DNA of 64,000 nucleotides from assembly GCA_029258795.1 (NCBI GenBank), contig JAPDKB010000004.1:1-64000 (forward strand), read 5' to 3'. The stretch is from an archaeon (GTDB lineage: Archaea > EX4484-52 > WAPT01). The notes beneath the pieces are model-generated. The model did no database searches. It worked only from the letters and a program-made list of their open reading frames with translations, and was not told where the DNA came from. This document shows positions 16,650-24,135 of the stretch, piece by piece. The translations under genes were made by a program, and so were the position numbers. Within the stretch, counting starts at the first letter, position 1. Each line of letters opens with the position of its first letter.

Positions 16650-18122
16650 TCAGTTGTAAAAGTCCAGAACCCTCACTTCTCTCGTGTTTAGCTCGACCAC
16701 AGTCACCTTTCCAGGATTGGCAACATGCCCAACCCTGTCCATAAAGCTGGTTTGTGCCTGGAAGGTTGATGAGCTGATGAGAGTTATGCCCTTGTAGTTA
16801 TCAACACAGTGTGAGTGCAGATCACCTGTATGGAATATATCTGGAACCTTATCTATAACCAGCTGATCATGTTCGTGTGGTGCCTGAATTATACATCCGT
16901 ACGCTGGAGCAAGATGCCTCTTCTTCAGCACTTCCTTCATGACGTATTGTGGGTTTGTGGTGCCGTACTTCCTTATAGGAGTTATCATATCTATAAGGGA
17001 GGTGAAGCTATAGCCGTGATACATTAAAACAAGTATGCCTTTTTCCCCGTCTTTTCTGTGTATTCTGACGTAAGCAGGATTCGTGGCCAGAAAAACGTTG
17101 TTCAGGTGGTAGAGTTCTGGAACAAGCTCTTTGGGTAGAGGTGGTTGTGGCTCCGCGCTCCTCACAGCGTCGTGGTTTCCGGGGCAGAGCACAATAGCTA
17201 TGTGTTCTGGAATCTTTTCCACAAACCTTTCGAGGAGCTCGTACTGCTTATATATGTCCTTCACAACCAAATCATCCTCCTGTTCAGGATATATTCCTAT
17301 GCCATCCACAAGGTCTCCCGCAATGAATAGGTATTTGACAGAAGATGCTATCTTGTCATCCTTATCGTTTATCCATTTCAAAAACCTCCTTTCAATATCC
17401 ACTATGAACTCCTTGCTTCCGAAGTGGAGATCTGAGATGAAAACCGCGGAAACGGGATCACTCACCTTATTTATGTCTGTGGGCAGCGGAACATCGGGAA
17501 AAACTATGTTCGATGCGTAAAAGAAATTTCCATTATAATTACCCCTTAAGCCAATAACCTCATCCTCCAGAACATAATCTCCCAGTTTGGTGGCATCATC
17601 TTTCAAAAAAACATTAACCACGCCTGTCGTGTCCTCCAGTTCAAGAATGTAATTTCCATTTTTGGTTTTCGTTTTTTCACGCACAACCCCGATTATAGCG
17701 GTTTCACCATTCCCCTTAATATCCTTTAACTTTCCTATGGAAACTGCATTCCTCAGTTCTGCGCGCTGCATCAAAATATCTCTTATTTTTTCGTATCTAT
17801 CCTTGAACATCTCAACGAAAAGTTCAACACCTTTTTGGGAAATATTTCCATTTGAGGTGTCTCTGTTCTCAACCTCCACAAAGAAATCATACTCCTCCGC
17901 TTTAACCCTTTTAACCGGCCTTATGACTTCAACCCTCTCTTCATTTCTCACCTCTTCAACCAACGGCTCGAGGTGCTTTCTTGTGAGTACACCCTCCTCT
18001 ATCTCCAAAGAATATATTTTCTCAACAGGAATTCCATGCTCCTTTATGAAATCGAAAGCTGATGGCTCAATGAGAATTCCACGTTCCATCAACTCAAAGA
18101 TCAGCTTCTGTACAGATTCCAT
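16650..18122 (-). CDS. polB: DNA polymerase II (PolD) small subunit DP1
   Basis: The 490-residue proofreading subunit of PolD, with 3'-5' exonuclease activity in a calcineurin-like phosphoesterase domain. An N-terminal helical domain (1-70) is followed by an OB fold (about 115-205, with AIIGVVREKTKTKNGNYILE). The nuclease motifs are FISDLHFGS near 229, AGDLVDGIG near 266, CPGNHDAVR near 314, MYHGY near 369, and FHTGDLHSH near 434. All key Asp and His positions look intact. TATA-like GATTTATAAC precedes the ATG at leaderless spacing. It follows the cdc6 gene by 24 bases on the same strand. Confidence 0.97.
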   Translation of the reverse strand: MESVQKLIFELMERGILIEPSAFDFIKEHGIPVEKIYSLEIEEGVLTRKHLEPLVEEVRNEERVEVIRPVKRVKAEEYDFFVEVENRDTSNGNISQKGVELFVEMFKDRYEKIRDILMQRAELRNAVSIGKLKDIKGNGETAIIGVVREKTKTKNGNYILELEDTTGVVNVFLKDDATKLGDYVLEDEVIGLRGNYNGNFFYASNIVFPDVPLPTDINKVSDPVSAVFISDLHFGSKEFIVDIERRFLKWINDKDDKIASSVKYLFIAGDLVDGIGIYPEQEDDLVVKDIYKQYELLERFVEKIPEHIAIVLCPGNHDAVRSAEPQPPLPKELVPELYHLNNVFLATNPAYVRIHRKDGEKGILVLMYHGYSFTSLIDMITPIRKYGTTNPQYVMKEVLKKRHLAPAYGCIIQAPHEHDQLVIDKVPDIFHTGDLHSHCVDNYKGITLISSSTFQAQTSFMDRVGHVANPGKVTVVELNTREVRVLDFYN

Positions 18123-18146
18123 AAGGATTTTGATTATGGTGGAATG

Positions 18147-19391
18147 TTATAAATCTAATTCCTGCTTGAGTAAGAGAAGTATTTTGTCGTGTGTTGTTTT
18201 TGAGATGGAGAGTGAGATCTCTCTTGTCCTCCCATACCTGCCTTTAGAGATGACGCTCGCGTTTATTAAGCCCTGGATGTCGAGCTCCGCTATTATGTCT
18301 GAGACACGTCTTTGTGTTAAGGGTCTCAACCCCATCTGCGCACACAACAACTCGTAGCTTTTCTGTATGTCTCCCGTGAGCACGCACTTCTTTCTTTTGA
18401 GCACGGTTAGAATTGCGAAAAGCACCAATTTCGAGTGTTTGGGTAGCACACGTGCTGCTTCAGTCATCCTGTCAAGATCAAGTTTCTCTTCCGCCATATC
18501 TATGTGCTTTTCCTCCACCCTATCATCATTATTCCTTTCAGCGATCTCACCCGCTATCCTTAATAGGTCAAGAGCCCTTCTCGCATCACCATGTTCCTGC
18601 GCTGCCAGAGCAGCACATTTGTTTATGGCTGCTTCATCTATCTTCCCTTCATTGAAAGCAAGCATGGCCCTATCAAAAAGTATGTCCTTAAGCTGTTCAT
18701 AATTATAAGGTGGAAATATGATCTCCTCTTCAGAAAGTGATGATTTGACTCTGGCATCAAGACAATCTATGAATGAAAGGTCGTTTGATATCCCAATTAT
18801 AGATACGTTCACATCGTTTGTTGTTTCACACATCCTTGTGAAATTGTAAAGAAGCTCGTCCCCAACCTTTTTCACAAGAGCGTCAATCTCATCCAGAACA
18901 AGAATGACGTTTCCACCCACTCTTTCCAGCGCGTTATAAAACCTCCTGTAAACTTCATCAGTAGGGAGGCCGGTTGTTGGTATCTCCTCCCCCAACAAAT
19001 TTGCGAGATGTGCTAAAAGCCTGTACTCTGTGTCGGCAACCTTTTTCATCTTGCAGTTGGCAAAGAGAACCCTCAATTTTATATTATGTTTCTCAGCAAA
19101 AGCTTCCAAATTCGAAGTAACGTAAGTTGTTACTAAGGTTTTACCCGTACCAGTCAACCCGTAAATAAATATATTGGATGGCTTTTCATTTCTGAGGACG
19201 GGAGCTAAAATTCTACTAAGTGTGTTGATCTGCTCATCTCTGTGGTAGATCTTCTCTGGTCGGTATTTGATGGAGAGCGCGTCCTTGTTTTTAAAAATAG
19301 ATTCTTTCTTCATGAAATCTTCAAAGAGGTTTTCCAAGGTTTTTTGTGTTGGAGTTGTGTAATGAGATAGTGTTCTCTCCTCCATAAGCAT
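18147..19391 (-). CDS. cdc6: ORC1/Cdc6 origin-binding AAA+ protein
   Basis: A 414-residue initiator that binds origin recognition boxes and loads MCM. AAA+ core: Walker A GLTGTGKTLVTTYV near residue 80, Walker B ILVLDEIDALVKK near 155, sensor 1 IIGISNDLSFIDCLDARVKS near 190, and sensor 2 within GDARRALDLLRIAGE. A C-terminal winged helix (about 325-414) has TQRRVSDIIAELDIQGLI. The ATG at 19391 gives MLMEERTLSHY; an ATG at 19433 is possible but sits in the A+T promoter. The start codon overlaps a degenerate ORB, and two better ORBs lie within 200 bases upstream, a layout typical of archaeal origins and suggesting autoregulation. Confidence 0.96.
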   Translation of the reverse strand: MLMEERTLSHYTTPTQKTLENLFEDFMKKESIFKNKDALSIKYRPEKIYHRDEQINTLSRILAPVLRNEKPSNIFIYGLTGTGKTLVTTYVTSNLEAFAEKHNIKLRVLFANCKMKKVADTEYRLLAHLANLLGEEIPTTGLPTDEVYRRFYNALERVGGNVILVLDEIDALVKKVGDELLYNFTRMCETTNDVNVSIIGISNDLSFIDCLDARVKSSLSEEEIIFPPYNYEQLKDILFDRAMLAFNEGKIDEAAINKCAALAAQEHGDARRALDLLRIAGEIAERNNDDRVEEKHIDMAEEKLDLDRMTEAARVLPKHSKLVLFAILTVLKRKKCVLTGDIQKSYELLCAQMGLRPLTQRRVSDIIAELDIQGLINASVISKGRYGRTREISLSISKTTHDKILLLLKQELDL

Positions 19392-19602
19392 CACATGAAA
19401 TATAGGAAGTGTAGGTGTATTGTAACATCTCAATTAAAAAATTTAAAATAATGGTTTGGGTTGGTGTGAGAGACACTCCTTCATTTCTCATGGAATAGAT
19501 AATTATATTAAGCGATTTTTTATAACAATGTTATATTAAAAAACACATCTAAATACCATTCCATTTGAAATCAAGGGGGCACTCCACTAGAAATGATAAG
19601 AA
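19389..19602. other. oriC: Probable replication origin with ORB-like elements
   Basis: The region between cdc6 and the HTH gene holds several ORB-like sequences. Best is TTCCATTTGAAATCAAGGGG (from 19559, plus strand). A second is on the minus strand: TTCCATGAGAAATGAAGGAG (complement of 19476-19495). Weaker copies are CACATGAAATATAGGAAGTG (19392-19411, plus) and TCCACTAGAAATGATAAG (19583-19600, plus). The two best are in opposite orientation around an A+T-rich stretch (19501-19545) with long A/T runs, a plausible unwinding element. Inverted ORBs around A+T-rich DNA beside cdc6 is the standard archaeal origin plan. Origin function is inferred. Confidence 0.72.
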
Positions 19603-19610
19603 GTTAATGT

Positions 19611-20342
19611 TCAATCCAATGTTTTCAATCGTTTTATCATCACTTCAACATCTTTTATTTTAGAAATAATGACTGGGATTTTCTCAACTTCAGCTATCCT
19701 TCTACCAATATTATCTAAATCGTCAATTTCATGAAATACAACCACACCCGGCCTCAAGTTAGTAACTTTTATTGCTATAAACGGTGACCTTCCATGGGAA
19801 ATGTTGGTGAAGATGAGTGCTCTTTCCGTTGTTAGACCATACATCTTAACCAACTCCGCTGGAGAAAGTTCTATTATGGCGCGTACAGAATCAATAATAG
19901 TGTATCCAAAAATATACTTCTCTATATCTTCACCCACAACGATTTCTCCATCAATAACTTTGGCGAATTCCTTAAGTGGTATTGGTTTTTCAAATTCCTT
20001 CATACTGAGTATGACATCACTTATCTTCTCCTCTGGGAAGAGGGAAGAGTATTCTTTTATTATCTCACCACCTCTTCTTTCATCAATCTCAAGCATGGCG
20101 GTAACCAACTTCTTTATGAACTTCACTCCAGGGGATTTCCTTCTACCACTTTCATAATCAGAAATCACAGAAGGCATGATATTTAGTTCTTGCGCGAGCT
20201 TTCTCTGTGGGATTTTGAAGATACTGCGCCATTTCTGTATCACAACACCAGGATCATTGGAGAGAACAATCTCCCCGGCTATTTGTATTGAGAGCATTTT
20301 TTTTGCCTTTTCGAAGGGTGTGTAGTTCTCCAAAACATCCAT
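19611..20342 (-). CDS. Archaeal HTH (XRE-type) transcription regulator
   Basis: A 243-residue protein with an XRE/Cro-type helix-turn-helix at about residues 43-100: WRSIFKIPQRKLAQELNIMP, then SVISDYESGRRKSPG. A roughly 130-residue C-terminal domain follows with VRAIIELSPAELVKMYGLT and SPFIAIKVTNLRPGVVVFHE. This HTH plus C-terminal domain plan is widespread in archaea as predicted regulators, but I know of no assigned target. The start at 20342 (MDVLENYTPF) is preferred over an upstream ATG because the longer form adds ten unlikely residues inside the promoter. It is divergent from a small membrane-protein gene and lies beside the putative origin. Confidence 0.88.
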   Translation of the reverse strand: MDVLENYTPFEKAKKMLSIQIAGEIVLSNDPGVVIQKWRSIFKIPQRKLAQELNIMPSVISDYESGRRKSPGVKFIKKLVTAMLEIDERRGGEIIKEYSSLFPEEKISDVILSMKEFEKPIPLKEFAKVIDGEIVVGEDIEKYIFGYTIIDSVRAIIELSPAELVKMYGLTTERALIFTNISHGRSPFIAIKVTNLRPGVVVFHEIDDLDNIGRRIAEVEKIPVIISKIKDVEVMIKRLKTLD

Positions 20343-20405
20343 ACCAATCAAAATATTATAATGTGAGCACACTATTTAAAAATTTGTTTACCATCTCGTA
20401 TTCAC
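20343..20405. promoter_or_regulatory. Bidirectional promoter between HTH gene and small membrane protein
   Basis: TATA-like TATTTAAAAATT at 20373-20384 lies about 25-30 bases before the plus-strand ATG at 20406. Read on the other strand, the same block or ATTATAATATTT (20350-20361) could serve the HTH gene. Confidence 0.4.
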
Positions 20406-20585
20406 ATGGGGTTCAGAGCGTATTTGAGAGATATTCTTGTGTTTTACACAGCCATCCATACCTACAGCTTGGCGATCAACTCCAAAGAAATTGATGTTAA
20501 ATTGATAATAACTATAACACTTCTTTTCATCATAACTCTCTGGTTTTTGCTGGAGCGTGTAGGCATCCTCCCCAAAATCGGCTGA
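20406..20585 (+). CDS. Small single-pass membrane protein (59 aa)
   Basis: A short ORF that begins MGFRAYLRDILVFYTAIHTY, has one strong transmembrane helix (LIITITLLFIITLWFLLE, residues 33-50) and ends ERVGILPKIG. The start is at leaderless distance from a TATA-like element, and the stop is three bases from the convergent Holliday-junction resolvase gene, so it fills the gap neatly. I do not recognise a family. Coding status rests on promoter spacing, the clean hydrophobic helix and the fit between neighbours. Confidence 0.55.
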   Translation: MGFRAYLRDILVFYTAIHTYSLAINSKEIDVKLIITITLLFIITLWFLLERVGILPKIG

Positions 20586-20587
20586 GA

Positions 20588-20935
20588 TCAACTAAACTTA
20601 TTTTCAAGTTTTTCAAAATCAATCACGAAACTCTCCCCTAGCTCCTCCATATCATCTAGAGTTACGAAGAAAAACCCTTTATTTTTCTTTTTTACAAGAA
20701 AAAACGGCTTAGCATTAAACATATCCGCCACAAATAATAGGTTTTTCACCTCATCTTTAGATATGTAAAGTTTGTTTTTTGAGGTGTATTTACACTCTAT
20801 CACCAACACTTCATAACCCTTTCCAGCAATTATGTCTGGTTTTTTACTTCCAGCAGAACGTATAACATAATATCCCCGCTCTTCCAGAAACTTCCTGACC
20901 TCCCACTCAAACTTGTAACCCTTTCTGTAAGACAT
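20588..20935 (-). CDS. hjc: Holliday junction resolvase Hjc
   Basis: A 115-residue structure-specific nuclease of the restriction-endonuclease-like fold that cuts four-way junctions during recombination. The catalytic pattern is complete: an N-terminal glutamate in GYKFEWEVRKFLEERGY, D34 in SKKPDIIAG, and E47-X-K49 in VLVIECKYT. Basic residues at the N-terminus (MSYRKGYKFE) are typical of the DNA-binding arm. Length matches Pyrococcus and Sulfolobus Hjc. It lies in a region rich in replication and recombination genes. Confidence 0.95.
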   Translation of the reverse strand: MSYRKGYKFEWEVRKFLEERGYYVIRSAGSKKPDIIAGKGYEVLVIECKYTSKNKLYISKDEVKNLLFVADMFNAKPFFLVKKKNKGFFFVTLDDMEELGESFVIDFEKLENKFS

Positions 20936-21012
20936 TATGTTGCACCAAAAACCATAATTTATTAATAGATTATGCTGCTCATGAGTTATTAAAACTTTGT
21001 ATGGTGGTGGGT

Positions 21013-21567
21013 ATGTTTAGAGAGTATAAAGTTAAAGACATCATGGATAAGGATTTTGTTAAAGTCAAACCAGACGACACCATAATGGATGTTGCCAAAA
21101 AAATGAAAAAAGCAAAAGCGTCTGAAGCAATCGTGGTTGATGGAAAGGAAGTGATGGGGATCGTGACATTACGTGACATAGTTTATGGAATGGCTGCTGG
21201 CAAAAAACTGGAGGATGAAGTGCTGGAAGTGATGAGCTCTGAGCTCATCGTGGGAGAGGAAGGCGAAAGCGTGATGGATGCGCTCAAAAAAATGAGGAAA
21301 TACAACATAGGAAGGTTGCCGGTCATTGACAAGAACAATAAACTAATTGGTATAATTACAGAAAAGACGATAATAAACACATTCCCTTCCATTTTAGAAG
21401 TGATGGAGGAAGAAGCCAAAATCAATGAGGGTGGTGAAGAAAGCGCTTCCCAAGAAGAAGAGATAATGGAAGGAGTGTGTGAGAGCTGCGGAAATTATTC
21501 AGAAACGCTGCGCAACAAGGACGGATCTTGGTTGTGTGAGGAATGTTACAAAGAGGAAGGTGATTAA
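21013..21567 (+). CDS. CBS-pair protein with C-terminal zinc-ribbon-like tail
   Basis: A 184-residue protein with two CBS domains: about 1-57 (VKDIMDKDFVKVKPDDTIMD, VMGIVTLRDIVYG) and 65-120 (VLEVMSSELIVGEEGESVMD, LIGIITEKTIINTF). CBS pairs sense adenosine nucleotides. A Glu-rich linker leads to a ribbon-like CESCGNYSE and CEECYKEEGD, giving four cysteines that could hold zinc. The start at 21013 follows GGTGGTGG; an ATG four codons upstream has no such site. The gene stands alone between Hjc and a structured RNA. The regulated partner is unknown. Confidence 0.88.
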   Translation: MFREYKVKDIMDKDFVKVKPDDTIMDVAKKMKKAKASEAIVVDGKEVMGIVTLRDIVYGMAAGKKLEDEVLEVMSSELIVGEEGESVMDALKKMRKYNIGRLPVIDKNNKLIGIITEKTIINTFPSILEVMEEEAKINEGGEESASQEEEIMEGVCESCGNYSETLRNKDGSWLCEECYKEEGD

Positions 21568-21605
21568 AAGTAATTAATTTAAAAGTCCAGCAACAATTTT
21601 CAGCA

Positions 21606-21780
21606 GGCCCACACCCGTCAGCAGCCAGAGCAAAGCCTCTGGCTTGCGATGAAGTGCTGTGTTACGTGTGGGCCACACTCCTCCAACCCAGAAGCATCAT
21701 GCTCACCATCATCACACACCACTATAAGGGAAAACGCGGTGTGAAGGGAAAATAGTAATCTTACTGCTTCTGGGTTGGGT
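21606..21780 (+). ncRNA. Structured RNA of unknown family (about 175 nt)
   Basis: The 257 bases between the CBS gene and DnaG are non-coding and form two long hairpins. First: GGCCCACAC (21606-21614) with GTGTGGGCC (21666-21674), enclosing GCCAGAG (21624-21630) with CTCTGGC (21637-21643) and an unpaired GCGATGAAG stretch. Second: CCAACCCAGAAGCA (21683-21696) with TGCTTCTGGGTTGG (21765-21778), 14 perfect pairs, enclosing CACACC (21715-21720) with GGTGTG (21738-21743). TATA-like TAATTAATTTAAAAG (21571-21585) ends about 20 bases before the first helix. ACA directly follows the first stem (21675-21677), as in H/ACA guide RNAs, but a clear kink-turn is not evident. Strand is set by the TATA placement. 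Confidence 0.6.
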
Positions 21781-21824
21781 GTTTAGCAAACTATAGAAAA
21801 TCTTAACACTGAGGTGATGTTCAT

Positions 21825-23075
21825 ATGGCAAAACTGGCTCAAACATCTGTGAAGTATTTGGTGAAGGCTAAATTCGAAGCTTCGGGGTATGTGGAGAGGC
21901 CTGATGTTATAGGTGCTATATTTGGACAGACAGAGGGGTTGCTTGGTCCCGAACTCGATTTGAGGGAGCTGCAACGCACCGGTAGAATGGGAAGGATAGA
22001 GGTCGAGATAAATTATGATAAAGGAAAGTCGACAGGAGTGATAATCATTCCAACAAGCCTGGATATAACAGAAACGGTGCTGATAGCAGCTTCTCTGGAA
22101 ACCATAGAGAGGATAGGACCCTGCAACGCTAAAATACGCGTCACCAGTGTGGAGGATTTGAGGACTGTGAAAAGAAAATACATAATAGATAGAGCTAAAG
22201 AACTATTACAACAAGCACTCTCTCAAATACCCGAACCATCTCAAATAACAGAAGACCTCATGCAATCGGTGAGAGCCAACGAGATAACCGAGTACAGAGG
22301 GCTCCCTGCAGGACCCGCTGTTTTGGAATCAGATAAGATAATTGTGGTTGAGGGAAGGGCTGATGTCATAAACCTCCTGAAACACGGTATAAGAAATGCA
22401 ATAGCGATAGAGGGAACGAGCGTACCGGAAGCCATAGTGGAACTATCCAAACAGAAAGAAGTCACAGCGCTTTTGGATGGAGATCGGGGTGGTGATCTAA
22501 TATTGAAAGAACTTCTCACAAAAGCGGACATAGATTACGTTGCCAGAGCCCCCAGAGGCAAGGAGGTGGAGGAACTCACAAGAAAAGAACTGTACAAATG
22601 TTTGAGAGAGGCGATTCCAGCAGAAGAGGTCAGAAACCAGTTACACATAGAACAGGAGGGAATTTTTACACCTGAACCCAAAAGATACGAGAAGCTCGTG
22701 AAGGAAGATATTGGGGAAAGAAGAGCCGAGAGAAAGAGAAAGGATGAAGGAGAAAAGAGAAAAACAGAGAAGAAGGAAGAGGTAGTCAGCAAAGAAACCA
22801 AAGAGCTCTTTAAAAAAGAGATGGAAGAGATTTTGGGTACGAGAGCGGCATCAATATTCAACGATAAGATGGAGTTCGTGGGCAGGGTTCCGATAAAAGA
22901 GCTGGAAAAGGCGCTCACACAGGTTGAGAATGCGAGGGCAGTGGTTATAGATGGAGATATCACAGATGATATTCTTAAAATAGGAAAGAAAGGAATAACC
23001 ATCATCGTGGGCAGAGAGGTCAAAACAAAAAGGAAGACACCAACTTTACTGCTGGGACAGAAGGATCTGGAATGA
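21825..23075 (+). CDS. dnaG: Archaeal DnaG-like primase
   Basis: A 416-residue archaeal DnaG, a TOPRIM-domain protein with reported primase activity that is also reported to associate with the archaeal exosome. The archaeal N-terminal domain (about 1-160) begins MAKLAQTSVKYLVKAKFEAS. The TOPRIM domain (about 170-250) has the conserved glutamate in KIIVVEGRADVINLL and the acidic pair in ALLDGDRGGDLI. A Lys/Glu-rich linker (290-330) precedes the C-terminal domain. It lies just downstream of a structured RNA and within the replication-repair cluster. The ATG follows GAGGTGATGTTCAT. Confidence 0.95.
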   Translation: MAKLAQTSVKYLVKAKFEASGYVERPDVIGAIFGQTEGLLGPELDLRELQRTGRMGRIEVEINYDKGKSTGVIIIPTSLDITETVLIAASLETIERIGPCNAKIRVTSVEDLRTVKRKYIIDRAKELLQQALSQIPEPSQITEDLMQSVRANEITEYRGLPAGPAVLESDKIIVVEGRADVINLLKHGIRNAIAIEGTSVPEAIVELSKQKEVTALLDGDRGGDLILKELLTKADIDYVARAPRGKEVEELTRKELYKCLREAIPAEEVRNQLHIEQEGIFTPEPKRYEKLVKEDIGERRAERKRKDEGEKRKTEKKEEVVSKETKELFKKEMEEILGTRAASIFNDKMEFVGRVPIKELEKALTQVENARAVVIDGDITDDILKIGKKGITIIVGREVKTKRKTPTLLLGQKDLE

Positions 23076-23080
23076 TTCAA

Positions 23081-24124
23081 TCATTTCAGCGAGAAAAGTG
23101 GTGTGGCTTTGCTCTTCCCAATCAGAAACATCCATTCAACACGAACACCAAACTTACCTTTGAAATAGGCAGCGGGCTCCACAGCAACGACCATATTTTT
23201 CTTGAGGTTGCCGCCTTCCTTAATCAGGGTTGGCGCTTCGTGAACCTCAAGTCCAACACCGTGCCCAAGCGCGTGAAAGTTATGGTATGCTTCTTCCCCA
23301 AACCCACACTCTTTCATCAAGCTTTCAGCATGCTCGCAAAGAGATTTGATCGGCACACCTTCCTTGGCAATTCTTCCCACACTCTCAACCACATGAATTA
23401 AAGAGCTCTTAATCTTCTCAACCTTTTCATCAAGCACAAAAGTGGTGGTGGCATCACTGCAATACCTATCCACCACAACTCCCAAATCGAAAAGCGCAAC
23501 TTTTTTGCAAGTTCTGCCATCCATCTTGCCATGTATGATTGCGCTATTCTCATCATAACACACCAGCGGATTGAAAGCGGGCTCAACCTTCTGCTCTGCC
23601 ATCCATCTCTTTATGGTGTAATAAGCATCCTTATCCTTATACTCCCATAATCGCTCCATTTCAACACTTTTGAAAATTTTTTCAAGGGCTTTACACGCTT
23701 TCTTTATTTTTTTGATCTCACCTTCATCTTTAACCGCTCTTAATTCAGAGAGAATGGGGTTGATGTCAGCACACTTTTTCACACCAAACTTTTTCTTCAC
23801 TTCCATAAACCTGCCGTGGCTCATCGAAAAATCGAGTCCCACAATTTTTGCGCTTTTTACAATCCTCTTTATTGTTTCTAAGCCATCTTTACCCCATCTT
23901 CTGACTTCCCATGGAAAGGATGCTGGCACAGCATCTTCACTTGTGCAAAACAGAACAACGCTATCGCTAGCATAATCCACAAGAAGAGCAGAGTTGAAAT
24001 CAACAGTGTTCGTTAGATAGAACATGTTTGCATCAAAATCATTTGCCAGCAGCACAGCACACTCAATCCCTTTTTCACGCATCTCTGCCATGAATTTTTC
24101 CATTCTGGTTTTTAGGAAATTCAT
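23081..24124 (-). CDS. pepQ: Xaa-Pro aminopeptidase-like M24 metallopeptidase
   Basis: A 347-residue creatinase/prolidase-type enzyme that would release residues next to proline in the cytoplasm. The N-terminal creatinase-like domain (about 1-120) is followed by the pita-bread catalytic domain. Dinuclear metal ligands are visible in ALFDLGVVVDRYCSDATTTF (two Asp), HALGHGVGLEVHE (His), VVAVEPAAY (Glu) and a terminal GVRVEWMF (Glu). Length is normal for prolidases. It lies 11 bases after the radical-SAM gene on the same strand. Aminopeptidase P versus prolidase specificity cannot be told. Confidence 0.9.
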   Translation of the reverse strand: MNFLKTRMEKFMAEMREKGIECAVLLANDFDANMFYLTNTVDFNSALLVDYASDSVVLFCTSEDAVPASFPWEVRRWGKDGLETIKRIVKSAKIVGLDFSMSHGRFMEVKKKFGVKKCADINPILSELRAVKDEGEIKKIKKACKALEKIFKSVEMERLWEYKDKDAYYTIKRWMAEQKVEPAFNPLVCYDENSAIIHGKMDGRTCKKVALFDLGVVVDRYCSDATTTFVLDEKVEKIKSSLIHVVESVGRIAKEGVPIKSLCEHAESLMKECGFGEEAYHNFHALGHGVGLEVHEAPTLIKEGGNLKKNMVVAVEPAAYFKGKFGVRVEWMFLIGKSKATPLFSLK

Positions 24125-24135
24125 CCTAATTACCT

